NCBI GenBank assembly: GCA_963169235.1
Contig: CAUJCX010000035.1
Coordinates: 124,001 to 188,000 of the forward strand
Source: Actinomycetota bacterium
GTDB lineage: Bacteria; Actinomycetota; Thermoleophilia; Miltoncostaeales; Miltoncostaeaceae
DNA length: 64,000 nucleotides
Reading direction: 5' to 3'
This document shows, one piece after another, positions 53,543 through 62,486 of the stretch. Position 1 is the first letter of the stretch. Each line of letters opens with the position of its first letter. The notes under the pieces were generated by a model that made no database searches, had not been told where the DNA came from, and worked only from the letters and a program-made list of their open reading frames with translations. Position numbers and translations under genes: made by a program.

Positions 53543-54558
53543 TCGCCGGGCCGGTGCTGGCGATCGAGACGTCGTGCGACGAGACCGCCGCCGCGGTGGT
53601 GGAGGGGCGCGACGTGCGCTCGTCGGTGGTGGCGTCGCAGGCCGACCTGCACGCGCCGTACGGCGGGGTGGTGCCCGAGGTGGCCGCGCGCCACCACCTG
53701 GGCACCGTCAACGCCGTGCTGGACGAGGCCCTCGACCGGGCGGGCGTGGCCGCCGGCGACCTGGTGGCCGTCGCGGTGACCCAGCGCCCCGGGCTCATCG
53801 GCGCGCTCCTGGTGGGCCTGTCCACCGCCCGCGCGTTCGCGTACGCGCGCCGCCTGCCCATGGCGATGGTGGACCACCTGCACGGGCACATCGCCGCCGC
53901 GTGGCTCAACCCGGTGGCGCTCGACCCGCCGTTCGTCAGCCTGGTGGCGTCGGGCGGCCACACGCGCCTGGACCTGGTGCGCGACCTGGCGGCGCCGCAG
54001 CTCGTGGGGCAGACGATCGACGACGCCGCCGGCGAGGCCCTCGACAAGGGGGCGCGCCTCCTGGGGCTCGGCTACCCCGGAGGCCCCGCGCTGGAGCGCC
54101 TCGCCGCGGCGGGCGACCGCGCGGCGCACCGCTTCCCCATCGCGCTGGCCGGCAAGGGCGTGCGCGACTTCTCGTTCGCCGGGGTCAAGACGTCGCTGAT
54201 GTACGCCGTGCGCGAGGCGGGCGACCTCGACGACGCCGCCCGCGCCGACCTGGCCGCCTCGTACCAGGAGGCGATCATGACCCCCCTGGCCGAGCGCCTG
54301 GTGGCGGCCGCGCGGCAGCACGGCGTGCCGGCCGTGACGGTGGGCGGCGGCGTCGCCGCCAACGGGCGCCTGCGCGAGATGGTCACCGCGAAGGCGGAGG
54401 CCGCCGGGCTGCGCGTCGCGTTCCCCGACCGCGCGCTGTGCACCGACAACGCCGCCATGATCGGCGCCGCCGCGCAGTTCACGCCGCTCGTCGAGTGGCC
54501 CGGCTTCGTGTCGCTGGACGCGATGCCCACGGCGCCCCCCGGGGGCATCGCCGCATGA
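53539..54558 (+). CDS. tsaD: tRNA N6-adenosine threonylcarbamoyltransferase TsaD
   Basis: A 339-residue Kae1/Qri7-type enzyme that transfers threonylcarbamoyl to A37. The start IETSCDETAAAVV, the metal ligands H113 and H117 in VDHLHGH, the SGGHTRL loop, DDAAGEALDKGARLLGLGYPGGP (core DDAAGEALDK) and the C-terminal GGVAANGRLR with CTDNAAMIG are all present. GTG 53539 overlaps rimI. Its stop overlaps the next gene's ATG, so a secreted protease is coupled to it. Confidence 0.97.
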   Translation: MIAGPVLAIETSCDETAAAVVEGRDVRSSVVASQADLHAPYGGVVPEVAARHHLGTVNAVLDEALDRAGVAAGDLVAVAVTQRPGLIGALLVGLSTARAFAYARRLPMAMVDHLHGHIAAAWLNPVALDPPFVSLVASGGHTRLDLVRDLAAPQLVGQTIDDAAGEALDKGARLLGLGYPGGPALERLAAAGDRAAHRFPIALAGKGVRDFSFAGVKTSLMYAVREAGDLDDAARADLAASYQEAIMTPLAERLVAAARQHGVPAVTVGGGVAANGRLREMVTAKAEAAGLRVAFPDRALCTDNAAMIGAAAQFTPLVEWPGFVSLDAMPTAPPGGIAA

Positions 54559-57104
54559 GCGCGCGCCGACGCCCCGTGAAGGCGCTCGCGTTCCTCAGCG
54601 TGGGGGCGGTGGGCGCACTGGCCCTGGGGGCGTCGCCCCTGGTGTCGCCGTGGCTCGCGGCCGGCGACACCGCCGCGGCGCCCGCGGACGCGTCCGAGCC
54701 GCGCGGCGCGGCGGCGCGGGCGGACGGCTTGGCGGCGGCCGCGGCGTGGAGCGACGCGCTGCCGCCGGGCGCGGTGGGCGGCCCCGCCCCGTCGGCCACG
54801 GACACGCTGATCGTGGTGCTCGACGGCGCGCCCGCGGCCACGCTGGCCCCGGGCGCGCGGGCCGAGGGCGCCGCCGCGCTGCGGGCCCGGCAGGCCCCGG
54901 TGGAGGGCGCCGTCCAGGCGCTCGGCGGCACCGTGACGGCGCACTGGACCGTGACGCTCAACGGCATTGCGGTGTCGATTCCGGCGGGACGCGGCGACGC
55001 GGTGGCCGCGCTTGACGGCGTGCGGTCGGTGGCTCCCGTGACGTACCTGTCGCCCGCGGCATCGGCCATCGGCGGCCCGGCGCCCGCCTCGGCCCGTCAG
55101 GCACCCGCGCAGCCCACCGGCGGGGCGCCCGCGCACGTGGCGCTCATCGACACCGGCATCGACCCCCGCGCGCCGCAGCTGGGGGGTGGCATCGGACCGA
55201 CGTTCCCCGTGATCGGCGGCCGCGACCTGGTGGATCCCGACGGCGACCCCACGGTGGGCGCGGGCGCCGCGACGTGGGAGGGCCACGGCACCCAGATGGC
55301 CGGGCTGGTGCTGGGATCCCCGGCGCTGGACGACGTCCCGCTGGCCCAGACACCGCGCCTGCTGGCGTACCGCGTGGTGGCCGAGGAGCAGGTCGATGGG
55401 CGGACGGTGCCGCTGGCGCGGTCGGACCGCGTGATCTCGGCCGTCGAGGCGGCGGTGGACCCGAACGGCGACGGCGACACGTCCGACCGCGCCGACGTGA
55501 TCCTGCTGGGCCTCGCCGACGCGTACGCGGGTGGCGGCTGGTCGCCGGTGGCCGCCGCGCTCACCGCCGCCACGCAGGCGGGATCGGTGGCCGTCGTCCC
55601 CGCCGGCAACGACGGGCCCACGTACAGCCGGGTCGGCAGCCTCGGCGCACCCGCGCAGGACGAATCGGTCATCACCGTGGGCGGCCTGGCCGACACCCGC
55701 GGGCCGCGCACCGCGGACCTGGCGGTGGGCGTCGGGCCCGCTGCTGCGGTGCTTCCGTCGCTGCCCCTGGTGGGCGCGGAGCCCGCGGGCGTCGACCAGG
55801 CCCCGCTGGTCGTGCTGCCCGGCCCGGGCGGCGTCGGCACGGGCGACCGCGTCGAGGACTACCAGCGGCTCGTGGCCGAGGGGGGAACGCCCGTCGGCGC
55901 CGTGCTGCTGGTGGCCCGCGGGGGCGGTTCGCTGCAGGACAAGGCCGCCCTGGCGGCCCGCGCCGGGGCCGTGGGGCTGGTGGTGTGGGACCGGGCGGGC
56001 TCCGGCATCTTCCCCAGCGGCGCGGCCGCGGGCGGGCCCGTGATCCCCGTGGTGGGCACGGGGCCCGTGGAGGGGCAGGCCCTGCTCGACCTGCTCCAGC
56101 GGCAGCCCGGCGCCGTGGCGGCGCTGCGGCCGCGTCCCGCCGCGGCGGCCCCCGAGGCCATCGCGTCGTTCTCGTCCACGGGGCCCACGGCCGATGGGCG
56201 CATCAAGCCCGACCTGGTGGCACCGGCCGTGCAGGTGGACGCGCCGTGGGCGCCGGGGCCGGACGGATCGCCGCGCACGGCGTGGATGACGGGCACGTCG
56301 GCCTCCGCGGCCCAGGTGGCGGCCGTCGCCCTGCGGCTGCGCATCGCGCGGCCCGACCTCGAACCGGCCGCGGTCAAGGCGTCGCTGGTGACGGGCGCCC
56401 GCCCGGTGGCCGGCGCCCGTAGCGTGTCGCAGGGCGCCGGGGCGCTCGACCGGGCCGACGTCACGGCCGTCCGCGTGGCCGGCGGGGAGGTGGTGGCGGC
56501 GGCGCAGGCGACCCCGCGCCGCGTCACCGTGCGCCTCATCGACCTCACGTCGCAGCCCGGGCGCTACCGGGTGGCGGTGCTGTCCCACGACCGCCGGCGC
56601 CTGTGGCAGGGCCCGGCGATCACGGTGCCCGGGGGCGGGACGCTCGACACGCAGGTGCGCCTCCCCGGCGCCGCACGCGGCTGGAGCGGCTGGGTGGTGG
56701 TACGGCGCCCCCAGGGCGGCGTGGTCGCCCGCGTCCCGGCCGCCACGTTCCCCGCGCTTCGCCCCGTGCGCGACCTGGAGCGCCCCCGGGTGACGACGTC
56801 CGGGGGCGTCACGCAGGCCGTGGTGCGCATCGGGCGGCTCGCGCGCACCGGCGACCGCATTCGCAGCGCGCCCCTGCACGCGGTGAGGGTGGAGCTGGTG
56901 CCGTCCGACTCCAGCCGCCCGCTGGTGATGGCGGGCGTGGCCGGCCAGCACGACTGGCCGGCAGGCACGTACCGGTTCGTGCTGTCGCGGCGACTGCCCA
57001 CCGGCGGAGAGGTCCCGGCCGGTCGATACCGCCTGCGCGTCAGCGGTCGCGCGGTCGACGGAGCGCCCAGAGTGGTGGAAAGTGCGACGTTCACACTGAA
57101 TTAG
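54555..57104 (+). CDS. Secreted S8 subtilisin-like protease with PA domain
   Basis: An 849-residue exported protease. A signal or membrane segment (about 8-35) precedes an I9-like propeptide region (about 82-165, TLIVVLD ... VTLNGIAVSIP). The catalytic triad is D199 (ALIDTGID), H244 (EGHGTQMAG) and S582 (GTSASAAQ), with the oxyanion region VVPAGNDG. A PA domain lies between His and Ser (about 400-520, with VLLVARGGGSLQDKAALA, core LVARGGGSLQDKA). The last 230 residues are beta-rich. ATG 54555 overlaps the tsaD stop. A protease in the tsa operon is unusual; it may only share the transcript. Confidence 0.9.
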   Translation: MSARRRPVKALAFLSVGAVGALALGASPLVSPWLAAGDTAAAPADASEPRGAAARADGLAAAAAWSDALPPGAVGGPAPSATDTLIVVLDGAPAATLAPGARAEGAAALRARQAPVEGAVQALGGTVTAHWTVTLNGIAVSIPAGRGDAVAALDGVRSVAPVTYLSPAASAIGGPAPASARQAPAQPTGGAPAHVALIDTGIDPRAPQLGGGIGPTFPVIGGRDLVDPDGDPTVGAGAATWEGHGTQMAGLVLGSPALDDVPLAQTPRLLAYRVVAEEQVDGRTVPLARSDRVISAVEAAVDPNGDGDTSDRADVILLGLADAYAGGGWSPVAAALTAATQAGSVAVVPAGNDGPTYSRVGSLGAPAQDESVITVGGLADTRGPRTADLAVGVGPAAAVLPSLPLVGAEPAGVDQAPLVVLPGPGGVGTGDRVEDYQRLVAEGGTPVGAVLLVARGGGSLQDKAALAARAGAVGLVVWDRAGSGIFPSGAAAGGPVIPVVGTGPVEGQALLDLLQRQPGAVAALRPRPAAAAPEAIASFSSTGPTADGRIKPDLVAPAVQVDAPWAPGPDGSPRTAWMTGTSASAAQVAAVALRLRIARPDLEPAAVKASLVTGARPVAGARSVSQGAGALDRADVTAVRVAGGEVVAAAQATPRRVTVRLIDLTSQPGRYRVAVLSHDRRRLWQGPAITVPGGGTLDTQVRLPGAARGWSGWVVVRRPQGGVVARVPAATFPALRPVRDLERPRVTTSGGVTQAVVRIGRLARTGDRIRSAPLHAVRVELVPSDSSRPLVMAGVAGQHDWPAGTYRFVLSRRLPTGGEVPAGRYRLRVSGRAVDGAPRVVESATFTLN

Positions 57105-57150
57105 TGCGGATTGTCACCACCGGGTCTTGCGCCCGGGGTCCCGCGTCCAT

Positions 57151-57175
57151 AGTTTGCGACGTGACGTCACAAACT
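57151..57175. promoter_or_regulatory. 25-bp near-perfect inverted repeat, candidate Rex operator
   Basis: Arms AGTTTGCGACGT and ACGTCACAAACT match at 11 of 12 pairs around one central base. TAGTTT (57150-57155), a -10 candidate, overlaps the left arm, and the rex ATG is 17 bases downstream. Rex sites follow TTGTGA-N6-TCACAA; here the half-sites read TTGCGA and TCACAA with seven bases between, so the spacing differs by one. Confidence 0.6.
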
Positions 57176-57191
57176 CGCCGGAGGGCCTTGG

Positions 57192-57815
57192 ATGGCCGCT
57201 GATCGCCTCACCTTGGGAGTGGCCGCGCGGCTCTCCCGATATCTACAGGTTCTCACGCAGTCGAAGAAGATGGGCAAGTCGAGCATCTCGTCGCAGGCGA
57301 TCTCCGAGTACACCGGGGTGAACCCCACCCAGATCCGGCGCGACCTGTCCGGCTTCGGCAAGTTCGGCAAGCGCGGCGTGGGCTACGACATCGACGCCCT
57401 CATCGACGAGGTGCGCAAGATCCTGCGCACGTCCGGCACGCACAACATCGCGCTGTTCGGCGCGGGCAACCTGGGGCAGGCCATCGCCGGCTCGTCGGTG
57501 TTCGGCGACCACGGCTTCCGCATCTCGGCCATCTTCGACGTCGACGAGGCGAAGGTCGGCACGATGGTGGGCGACATCCCCATCCGCCACTACTCCGAGC
57601 TGGCCGAGTCGGTGGCGTCCGAGGACATCATGGTGGGGGTGCTCGCGATCCCCGCCGAGGTGGCCCAGCGCGTGGCCGACGACCTCGTCGCCGCGGGCGT
57701 GAAGATCATCTTCAACTACTCCGACGCGCTCCTGTCGGTGCCGTCCGACGTGACGGTGCACACGTCGAGCCCCGCGGTCGAGTTGCTGTACGCCCTCTAC
57801 TTCTACCTCAGCTGA
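57192..57815 (+). CDS. rex: Redox-sensing transcriptional repressor Rex
   Basis: A 207-residue NADH/NAD+-sensing repressor. The N-terminal winged helix (about 1-80) has SKKMGKSSISSQAISEYTGV and NPTQIRRDLSGFGKFGKRGVGY (core TQIRRDLSGFGKFG), almost invariant in Rex; the Rossmann domain has GAGNLGQA (about 92-99) and ends with LLYALYFYLS. High NADH releases Rex from genes of respiration and fermentation. The palindrome just upstream suggests autoregulation. A GGAGGG site precedes ATG 57192. Confidence 0.97.
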   Translation: MAADRLTLGVAARLSRYLQVLTQSKKMGKSSISSQAISEYTGVNPTQIRRDLSGFGKFGKRGVGYDIDALIDEVRKILRTSGTHNIALFGAGNLGQAIAGSSVFGDHGFRISAIFDVDEAKVGTMVGDIPIRHYSELAESVASEDIMVGVLAIPAEVAQRVADDLVAAGVKIIFNYSDALLSVPSDVTVHTSSPAVELLYALYFYLS

Positions 57816-57840
57816 CAGGGAGCCAAGCGGCGGCGACGGG

Positions 57841-57846
57841 TACTAT
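57841..57846 (+). promoter_or_regulatory. -10 element of the GCS2-type ligase gene
   Basis: TACTAT ends nine bases before the ATG at 57856 with no ribosome site between, which fits a near-leaderless mRNA. Confidence 0.42.
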
Positions 57847-57855
57847 CCCGCGGCG

Positions 57856-59037
57856 ATGGCCAGCGAATCGATGCTTCAGGGCGTGAGGGAGAGGTTCGAC
57901 TCCTCCACCGACTTCACGGTCGGGCTGGAGGAGGAGTACCAGCTGCTCGACCCCCGCACGCTGGCGCTGACGAACCGTTTCGAGGACGTCATGGGGGCGG
58001 CGCCCGCGGCGCTGGCCGAGCGCCTGGCAGGCGAGCTGATCGCCAGCGAGATCGAGTTCAAGACCCGTGCACACGACCGTTTCGAGGGCGCCGCCCGCGA
58101 GCTCGTGGCAGGGCGCCTGGCGTCGCTCGACCTCATCGAGGCGTGCGGCCTCGCCGGCGGGGTCGCCGCCGTGCACCCGTTCAGCCCCTGGCAGGACCAG
58201 CGCATCATCGAGACCCCCCACTACCGCCGCCTGCAGGACGAGCTGGGGTACGTGTCGTGGGTCAACAACACCTGGTCCATCCACATCCACTGCGGGGTGC
58301 GCGGCGCCGACCGCGCGCTGGCCGTCTGCACGGCGATGCGCAGCCTGCTACCCGAGCTGCTGGCGCTGTCGGCCAACAGCCCGGTGTTCCTGGGGCGTGA
58401 CACCCGCCTGGCGTCGGTGCGCACGCAGATCTTCACCAAGAGCTTCCCCCGCTGCGGCATCCCGGACGCGTACCCCGACTGGGACAGCTACGCACGGCAC
58501 GTCGCGTGGCTCGAGGCCGTGGGCGCCATCGTGGAGAACACCGAGATCTGGTGGAGCGTGCGTCCCCACCACAGCTTCGGCACGGTCGAGGTGCGCATCT
58601 GCGACGGCCAGACCGAGATGGGCCATGCCCTGGGCGTGGCGGCCCTGGCGCTGGCGTACATCGCCCGCCTGTGCGCCGACTACGACGCCGGCGTCCCCCT
58701 GCCCATGCACCCCCGCGGCATGATCGACGAGAACATGTGGCGGGCCGAGCGGCGTGGCATCGAGGCGTACATGATCAACCTCGACTCGGCCGCGGTGCGC
58801 CCCCTGCGCGACGTCATCCACGAGCGCCTGGCCTGGACCGCCGACCAGCGCCGGGCCCTCGGCCTGGAGCCGTTCACGCGGTACGTCGAGGAGATGCTGC
58901 GGGAAGGCAACGGCGCGCAGCGCCAGCGTGAGACGTTCGTGCGCACCAACCACGACGTGATGGCCGTCCAGCGCGAGATCGTCGAGCGCACGCGCGCGTC
59001 GGCCGTCGAGGTGACCGCGGTCCTCGGCGACGGGTGA
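57856..59037 (+). CDS. YbdK/GCS2-family carboxylate-amine ligase
   Basis: A 393-residue enzyme of the glutamate-cysteine ligase 2 group. Motifs are TVGLEEEYQLLDP (about 21-33), the ATP/metal loop EIEFKTR, AVHPFSPWQDQ and NNTWSIHIHCGV, then WWSVRPHHSFGTVEVRICDGQTE (core RPHHSFGTVEVRI). It joins glutamate to cysteine or a similar amine with ATP. In actinobacteria such genes include the gamma-glutamylcysteine ligase of ergothioneine synthesis, but the other ergothioneine genes are not in the window, so the product is uncertain. Confidence 0.9.
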   Translation: MASESMLQGVRERFDSSTDFTVGLEEEYQLLDPRTLALTNRFEDVMGAAPAALAERLAGELIASEIEFKTRAHDRFEGAARELVAGRLASLDLIEACGLAGGVAAVHPFSPWQDQRIIETPHYRRLQDELGYVSWVNNTWSIHIHCGVRGADRALAVCTAMRSLLPELLALSANSPVFLGRDTRLASVRTQIFTKSFPRCGIPDAYPDWDSYARHVAWLEAVGAIVENTEIWWSVRPHHSFGTVEVRICDGQTEMGHALGVAALALAYIARLCADYDAGVPLPMHPRGMIDENMWRAERRGIEAYMINLDSAAVRPLRDVIHERLAWTADQRRALGLEPFTRYVEEMLREGNGAQRQRETFVRTNHDVMAVQREIVERTRASAVEVTAVLGDG

Positions 59038-59081
59038 CGCCGGCGTGACCGCGGTGCCACGCCGACGGCGTGTGGCCCCGG

Positions 59082-59087
59082 TAGGCT
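59082..59087 (+). promoter_or_regulatory. -10 element of the DUF1844-like gene
   Basis: TAGGCT, 28 bases before the ATG at 59116, with an AAGGAG ribosome site between. Confidence 0.45.
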
Positions 59088-59115
59088 CGGCCTCGACACC
59101 GACGAAGGAGTGGGC

Positions 59116-59559
59116 ATGAGCGACGACATCGCCGCCGGGGACCCGGGCGAACAGGCTCCCCCGACGCAGGAGGAGATCGCCGCCGCGTTCGTCCACCGCC
59201 TGGGACGCACCCCCGTGCGCGACATCGTGATGCAGACGATGGCCACGATGACCGACGTGGCGGGCATCCGGCTGGGGCTGGGCCCCGAGGGTGACGTGGT
59301 GAAGGACCTCGAGCAGGCGCGGCTCGCCATCGAGTCGCTGCGCGCGCTGATGGGCGTCGCCGAGCGCGAGATCGGCCAGGCGTCCGCGCGCCCGTTCCGC
59401 GACCCGCTGGCGCAGTTGCAGATGGCGTTCGCGCAGATCGCCGAGGCCGACGGCGCGGCCGTGCCCCAGAGCGGCGAGCCGGGCGCGGCAGGCGGCGGTG
59501 CGCCCGGGCAGACGCCCCCGGACGACCCCGCCAGCCGCCTGTGGGTGCCCGGGCGCTGA
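59116..59559 (+). CDS. Small DUF1844-like protein
   Basis: A 147-residue cytoplasmic protein. An acidic N-terminus leads to a helical core (about 20-95) with FVHRLGRTPVRDIVMQTM and DLEQARLAIESLRALMG, which resembles the DUF1844 helix pair. The C-terminal third is Gly/Pro-rich and likely disordered. ATG 59116 is preceded by GAAGGAG. It stands alone, with a strong hairpin after the stop. The function of the family is unknown. Confidence 0.68.
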   Translation: MSDDIAAGDPGEQAPPTQEEIAAAFVHRLGRTPVRDIVMQTMATMTDVAGIRLGLGPEGDVVKDLEQARLAIESLRALMGVAEREIGQASARPFRDPLAQLQMAFAQIAEADGAAVPQSGEPGAAGGGAPGQTPPDDPASRLWVPGR

Positions 59560-59568
59560 CCGCCTGAC

Positions 59569-59589
59569 GGGGGCCGCCGGGCGGCCCCC
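59569..59589 (+). terminator. Hairpin after the DUF1844-like gene
   Basis: Complementary arms GGGGGCCGCC and GGCGGCCCCC meet almost without a loop, so a stem of about eight pairs with a small loop can form ten bases beyond the stop. Confidence 0.55.
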
Positions 59590-59731
59590 GGTGGCCCCCG
59601 CGACGCGCACCGTCGAAAGGCGGGAGGTGCCGCGTCCGAGGCTGGGTCGCATCCCGTGGGGCCACAATCGGCCGCGAGCGCCGCTCGCGGGACGTTTTCC
59701 CCGCTGTTCGGGACGTTGGCGTCCGCGTGCG

Positions 59732-59737
59732 TATGGT
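59732..59737 (+). promoter_or_regulatory. -10 element of the pyrophosphatase gene
   Basis: TATGGT, about 128 bases before the GTG. The leader holds a short hairpin (GGTCCCCGTGCGGGGATG, 59774-59791). In the 306-base gap 59560-59865 nothing else was recognised. Confidence 0.42.
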
Positions 59738-59865
59738 AGAAACCCGCGGGTGACGCCTGTTGCGAGGTCCCCGTGCGGGGATGTCCGTCCGGCGTCTGTC
59801 TTCTTGTCACCACGCGGTTCCTCGTCGAGGCCGCGTCGTCATCTTCGACTCGGAAAGGGGAGCCC

Positions 59866-61959
59866 GTGGCCGACTTCTTGTCGGATAACACAACGTGGCT
59901 CGCGGTGGCGTGCGGTCTTTTGGCCGTCGTCTACGGCATCGCCCTCACCAGCTGGCTGCTGAAAAAGCCCGCCGGCAATGAGCGCATGCAGTCCATCGCG
60001 AAGGCCATCCAGGAAGGGGCGCAGGCGTATCTGGCGCGCCAGTACGCGATCATCGCCGTGGTGGCGGTGGTGCTGTTCCTCGCCATCGGATTCGCCGGGT
60101 CCGCCGTGGACTCGACGCTGTTGGGCTGGAAGGCCGCCATCGGCTTCCTGATCGGCGCCGTGGCATCCGGTGCAGCCGGATTCATCGGCATGAACGTGTC
60201 GGTACGCAGCAACGTGCGCACCGCCGAGGCCGCCCGCAACGGGCTGGGCCCGGCGCTGGACGTCGCGTTCAAGGGCGGCGCGGTCACCGGCCTCCTGGTG
60301 GTGGGCCTCGGCCTGCTGTCCGTGGCCGGCTACTTCCTGGCGCTGGGCGCCGACCCCGAGGACGCCGCGCCGCTCGTCGGGCTGGCGTTCGGTGGCTCGC
60401 TCATCAGCGTGTTCGCCCGTCTGGGTGGTGGCATCTTCACGAAGGGCGCCGACGTGGGCGCCGACCTGGTGGGCAAGGTCGAGGCGGGCATCCCCGAGGA
60501 CGACCCCCGCAACCCGGCCGTGATCGCCGACAACGTGGGCGACAACGTGGGCGACTGCGCCGGCATGGCCGCCGACCTGTTCGAGACGTACGCGGTGACC
60601 ATGGTCGCCGTGATGTTCCTGGGCTCGCTGTTCTTCACCACGCTCACCATCAACGCGGTCATCTACCCGCTTGCCCTGGGCGCGGTGTCGATCATCGCGT
60701 CGATCATCGGCACGTGGTTCGTGCGCGTCAAAGAGGGCGGCAACGTCACGATGGCGCTGTACACGGGCCTCGGCGTCGCCGCCGTGCTGGCGGCCATCGG
60801 CTTCCTGCCGGTGACCATATGGCTGATGGACGGCACGCAGGCGATCGCCGAGAACGGCCCGTTCGGCGGCTGGCTCGACTACTACTGGTGCGCGCTCATC
60901 GGCATCGGCGTCACCATGGGCCTCGTCGCCATCACGGAGTACTTCACCGGTACCGCCTGGGGTCCCGTCAAGAGCATCGCGAAGGCCTCCGAGACCGGCC
61001 ACGCCACCAACATCATCGCCGGCCTGGCCGTGTCGCTGAAGGCGACGGCGCTGCCGGTGATCGTGATCGTGGCGGGCATCGCGGGCGCCTACCAGCTGGG
61101 CGGCTTCTACGGCGTCGGCACGGCCGTCATGGCCATGCTGTCGATGGCCGGCATCGTGGTGGCCCTGGACGCGTTCGGGCCCATCACCGACAACGCCGGT
61201 GGCATCGCCGAGATGGCGGACATGCCCGAGGAGGTGCGCGGCATCACCGACCCGCTGGACGCGGTCGGCAACACCACCAAGGCCGTCACGAAGGGCTACG
61301 CCATCGGTTCTGCCGGTCTGGCCGCCGTGGTGCTGTTCGTGTCGTACTTCGAGGAGCTCAAGCACGGCATGGGCGGCAGCGCGTCCGGAGTGGACTTCTC
61401 GCTGTCCAACCCGTTCGTCGTGTGCGGTCTGCTGATCGGCGGCATGATGCCGTTCCTGTTCGCCGCGTACTCCATGGAGGCCGTCGGCCGTGCCGGCGCC
61501 CAGGTGGTGAACGAGGTGCGGCGTCAGTTCAAGGAGAAGCCGGGCATCATGGAGGGCACGGACCAGCCCGACTACGCCCGCTGCGTGCGCATCGTGACGT
61601 CGTCGGCCCAGCGCGAGATGCTGATCCCCGGCCTCATCCCGATCGTGTTCCCCATCATCGTGGCGTTCGTGTTCGGCAAGGCCAACGGCCGCGAGATGCT
61701 GGGCGGACTGCTTCTGGGCGTCATCGTCACCGGGCTGTTCGTGGCGATCTCGATGACGTCGGGCGGTGGCGCGTGGGACAACGCCAAGAAGATGATCGAG
61801 GACGGCAACCACGGCGGCAAGGGCTCGGACGCCCACCTGGCCGCGGTGACGGGCGACACGGTGGGTGACCCCTACAAGGACACCGCCGGCCCCGCGATCA
61901 ACCCGATGATCAAGATCGCCAACATCGTGGCGATCCTGCTCATCCCGTTCCTCACGTAG
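59866..61959 (+). CDS. hppA: K+-independent proton-translocating pyrophosphatase
   Basis: A 697-residue membrane pyrophosphatase with about sixteen helices that couples PPi hydrolysis to proton export. The substrate-binding signature is [26 protein letters not shown] (core [13 protein letters not shown]), then DNVGDNVGD, and the C-terminal [15 protein letters not shown]472 in the GNTTKA motif marks the K+-independent class, where K+-dependent enzymes have Ala. GTG 59866 has AAAGGGGAG upstream. A single gene ended by a perfect hairpin. Confidence 0.97.
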   Translation: MADFLSDNTTWLAVACGLLAVVYGIALTSWLLKKPAGNERMQSIAKAIQEGAQAYLARQYAIIAVVAVVLFLAIGFAGSAVDSTLLGWKAAIGFLIGAVASGAAGFIGMNVSVRSNVRTAEAARNGLGPALDVAFKGGAVTGLLVVGLGLLSVAGYFLALGADPEDAAPLVGLAFGGSLISVFARLGGGIFTKGADVGADLVGKVEAGIPEDDPRNPAVIADNVGDNVGDCAGMAADLFETYAVTMVAVMFLGSLFFTTLTINAVIYPLALGAVSIIASIIGTWFVRVKEGGNVTMALYTGLGVAAVLAAIGFLPVTIWLMDGTQAIAENGPFGGWLDYYWCALIGIGVTMGLVAITEYFTGTAWGPVKSIAKASETGHATNIIAGLAVSLKATALPVIVIVAGIAGAYQLGGFYGVGTAVMAMLSMAGIVVALDAFGPITDNAGGIAEMADMPEEVRGITDPLDAVGNTTKAVTKGYAIGSAGLAAVVLFVSYFEELKHGMGGSASGVDFSLSNPFVVCGLLIGGMMPFLFAAYSMEAVGRAGAQVVNEVRRQFKEKPGIMEGTDQPDYARCVRIVTSSAQREMLIPGLIPIVFPIIVAFVFGKANGREMLGGLLLGVIVTGLFVAISMTSGGGAWDNAKKMIEDGNHGGKGSDAHLAAVTGDTVGDPYKDTAGPAINPMIKIANIVAILLIPFLT

Positions 61960-61976
61960 GAACGCCCCGGGATCAC

Positions 61977-62004
61977 GCCCGCCGCGGTATCGGCCGCGGC
62001 GGGC
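61977..62004. terminator. Perfect 11-bp hairpin after hppA
   Basis: Arms GCCCGCCGCGG and CCGCGGCGGGC with a six-base loop between two convergent stop codons (61959 and 62011). No U-tract. Serves both strands. Confidence 0.65.
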
Positions 62005-62010
62005 ATCCCG

Positions 62011-62361
62011 CTAGCTGACGAACGCGTCCTCGTCGTTGTCGTCGTCATCGTCCGGGCCGGGCGGGGGACGGTTGTCGCGTGCCTGGAACATGACGTCGAA
62101 CTGGGCGTCGTGGTCGGGCGTCCAGAACTGGTCGCCCCACTGGTCGCGCGCGCGGCGTGAGGCCACCTCGCGCACGAGGTCGCGAATGACCTGCTCGCGC
62201 TCGTCCGCGGTCATGGCCTCGAGGCGCCGCACCTGCTCCGGCGTGGCCGAGACACCGGGCACCGACGCCAGTGCGCGCAGCGGGTCCGCGATGAGGGCCT
62301 CGCAGAACTCGCGGTCGGACACCGCGCGGCTCCACACTGAGATCCGTGGCGTGTCGGGCAT
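62011..62361 (-). CDS. Small acidic-tailed protein with NHLP/Os1348-like helical domain
   Basis: A 116-residue protein. The helical N-terminal part (about 8-55) reads SVWSRAVSDREFCEALIADP then LRALASVPGVSATPEQVRRLEAM, a pattern like the small NHLP/Os1348 leader-type proteins (F-x-x-x-L-x-x-DP-x-x-ALA, then a second helix). The tail has a run of aspartates (DDDDDNDED) and ends AFVS. ATG 62361 has AAAGG seven bases upstream. No modifying enzyme or exporter is near, so a peptide-precursor role is only a possibility. It is divergent from the PH/GRAM-like gene. Confidence 0.55.
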   Translation of the reverse strand: MPDTPRISVWSRAVSDREFCEALIADPLRALASVPGVSATPEQVRRLEAMTADEREQVIRDLVREVASRRARDQWGDQFWTPDHDAQFDVMFQARDNRPPPGPDDDDDNDEDAFVS

Positions 62362-62445
62362 CGCGCGCCTTTCGCACTCGCAAAACGCCGTGCGCACACC
62401 ATTGCACAGCGCGCCCGCCCCGGCCAGCGCCGCACCCCCCGGTGC

Positions 62446-62451
62446 TAGCCT
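62446..62451 (+). promoter_or_regulatory. -10 element of the GRAM/PH-like gene
   Basis: TAGCCT, 35 bases before GTG 62487, with an AGAAAGG site between. Confidence 0.4.
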
Positions 62452-62486
62452 CGACCGGGCACGGAAACCGTCAGAAAGGCGCCTGC

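Noticed and set aside
59774-59791. Short hairpin in the hppA leader as a riboswitch
   Set aside because: The stem is only four to six pairs and no known riboswitch core could be recognised around it.
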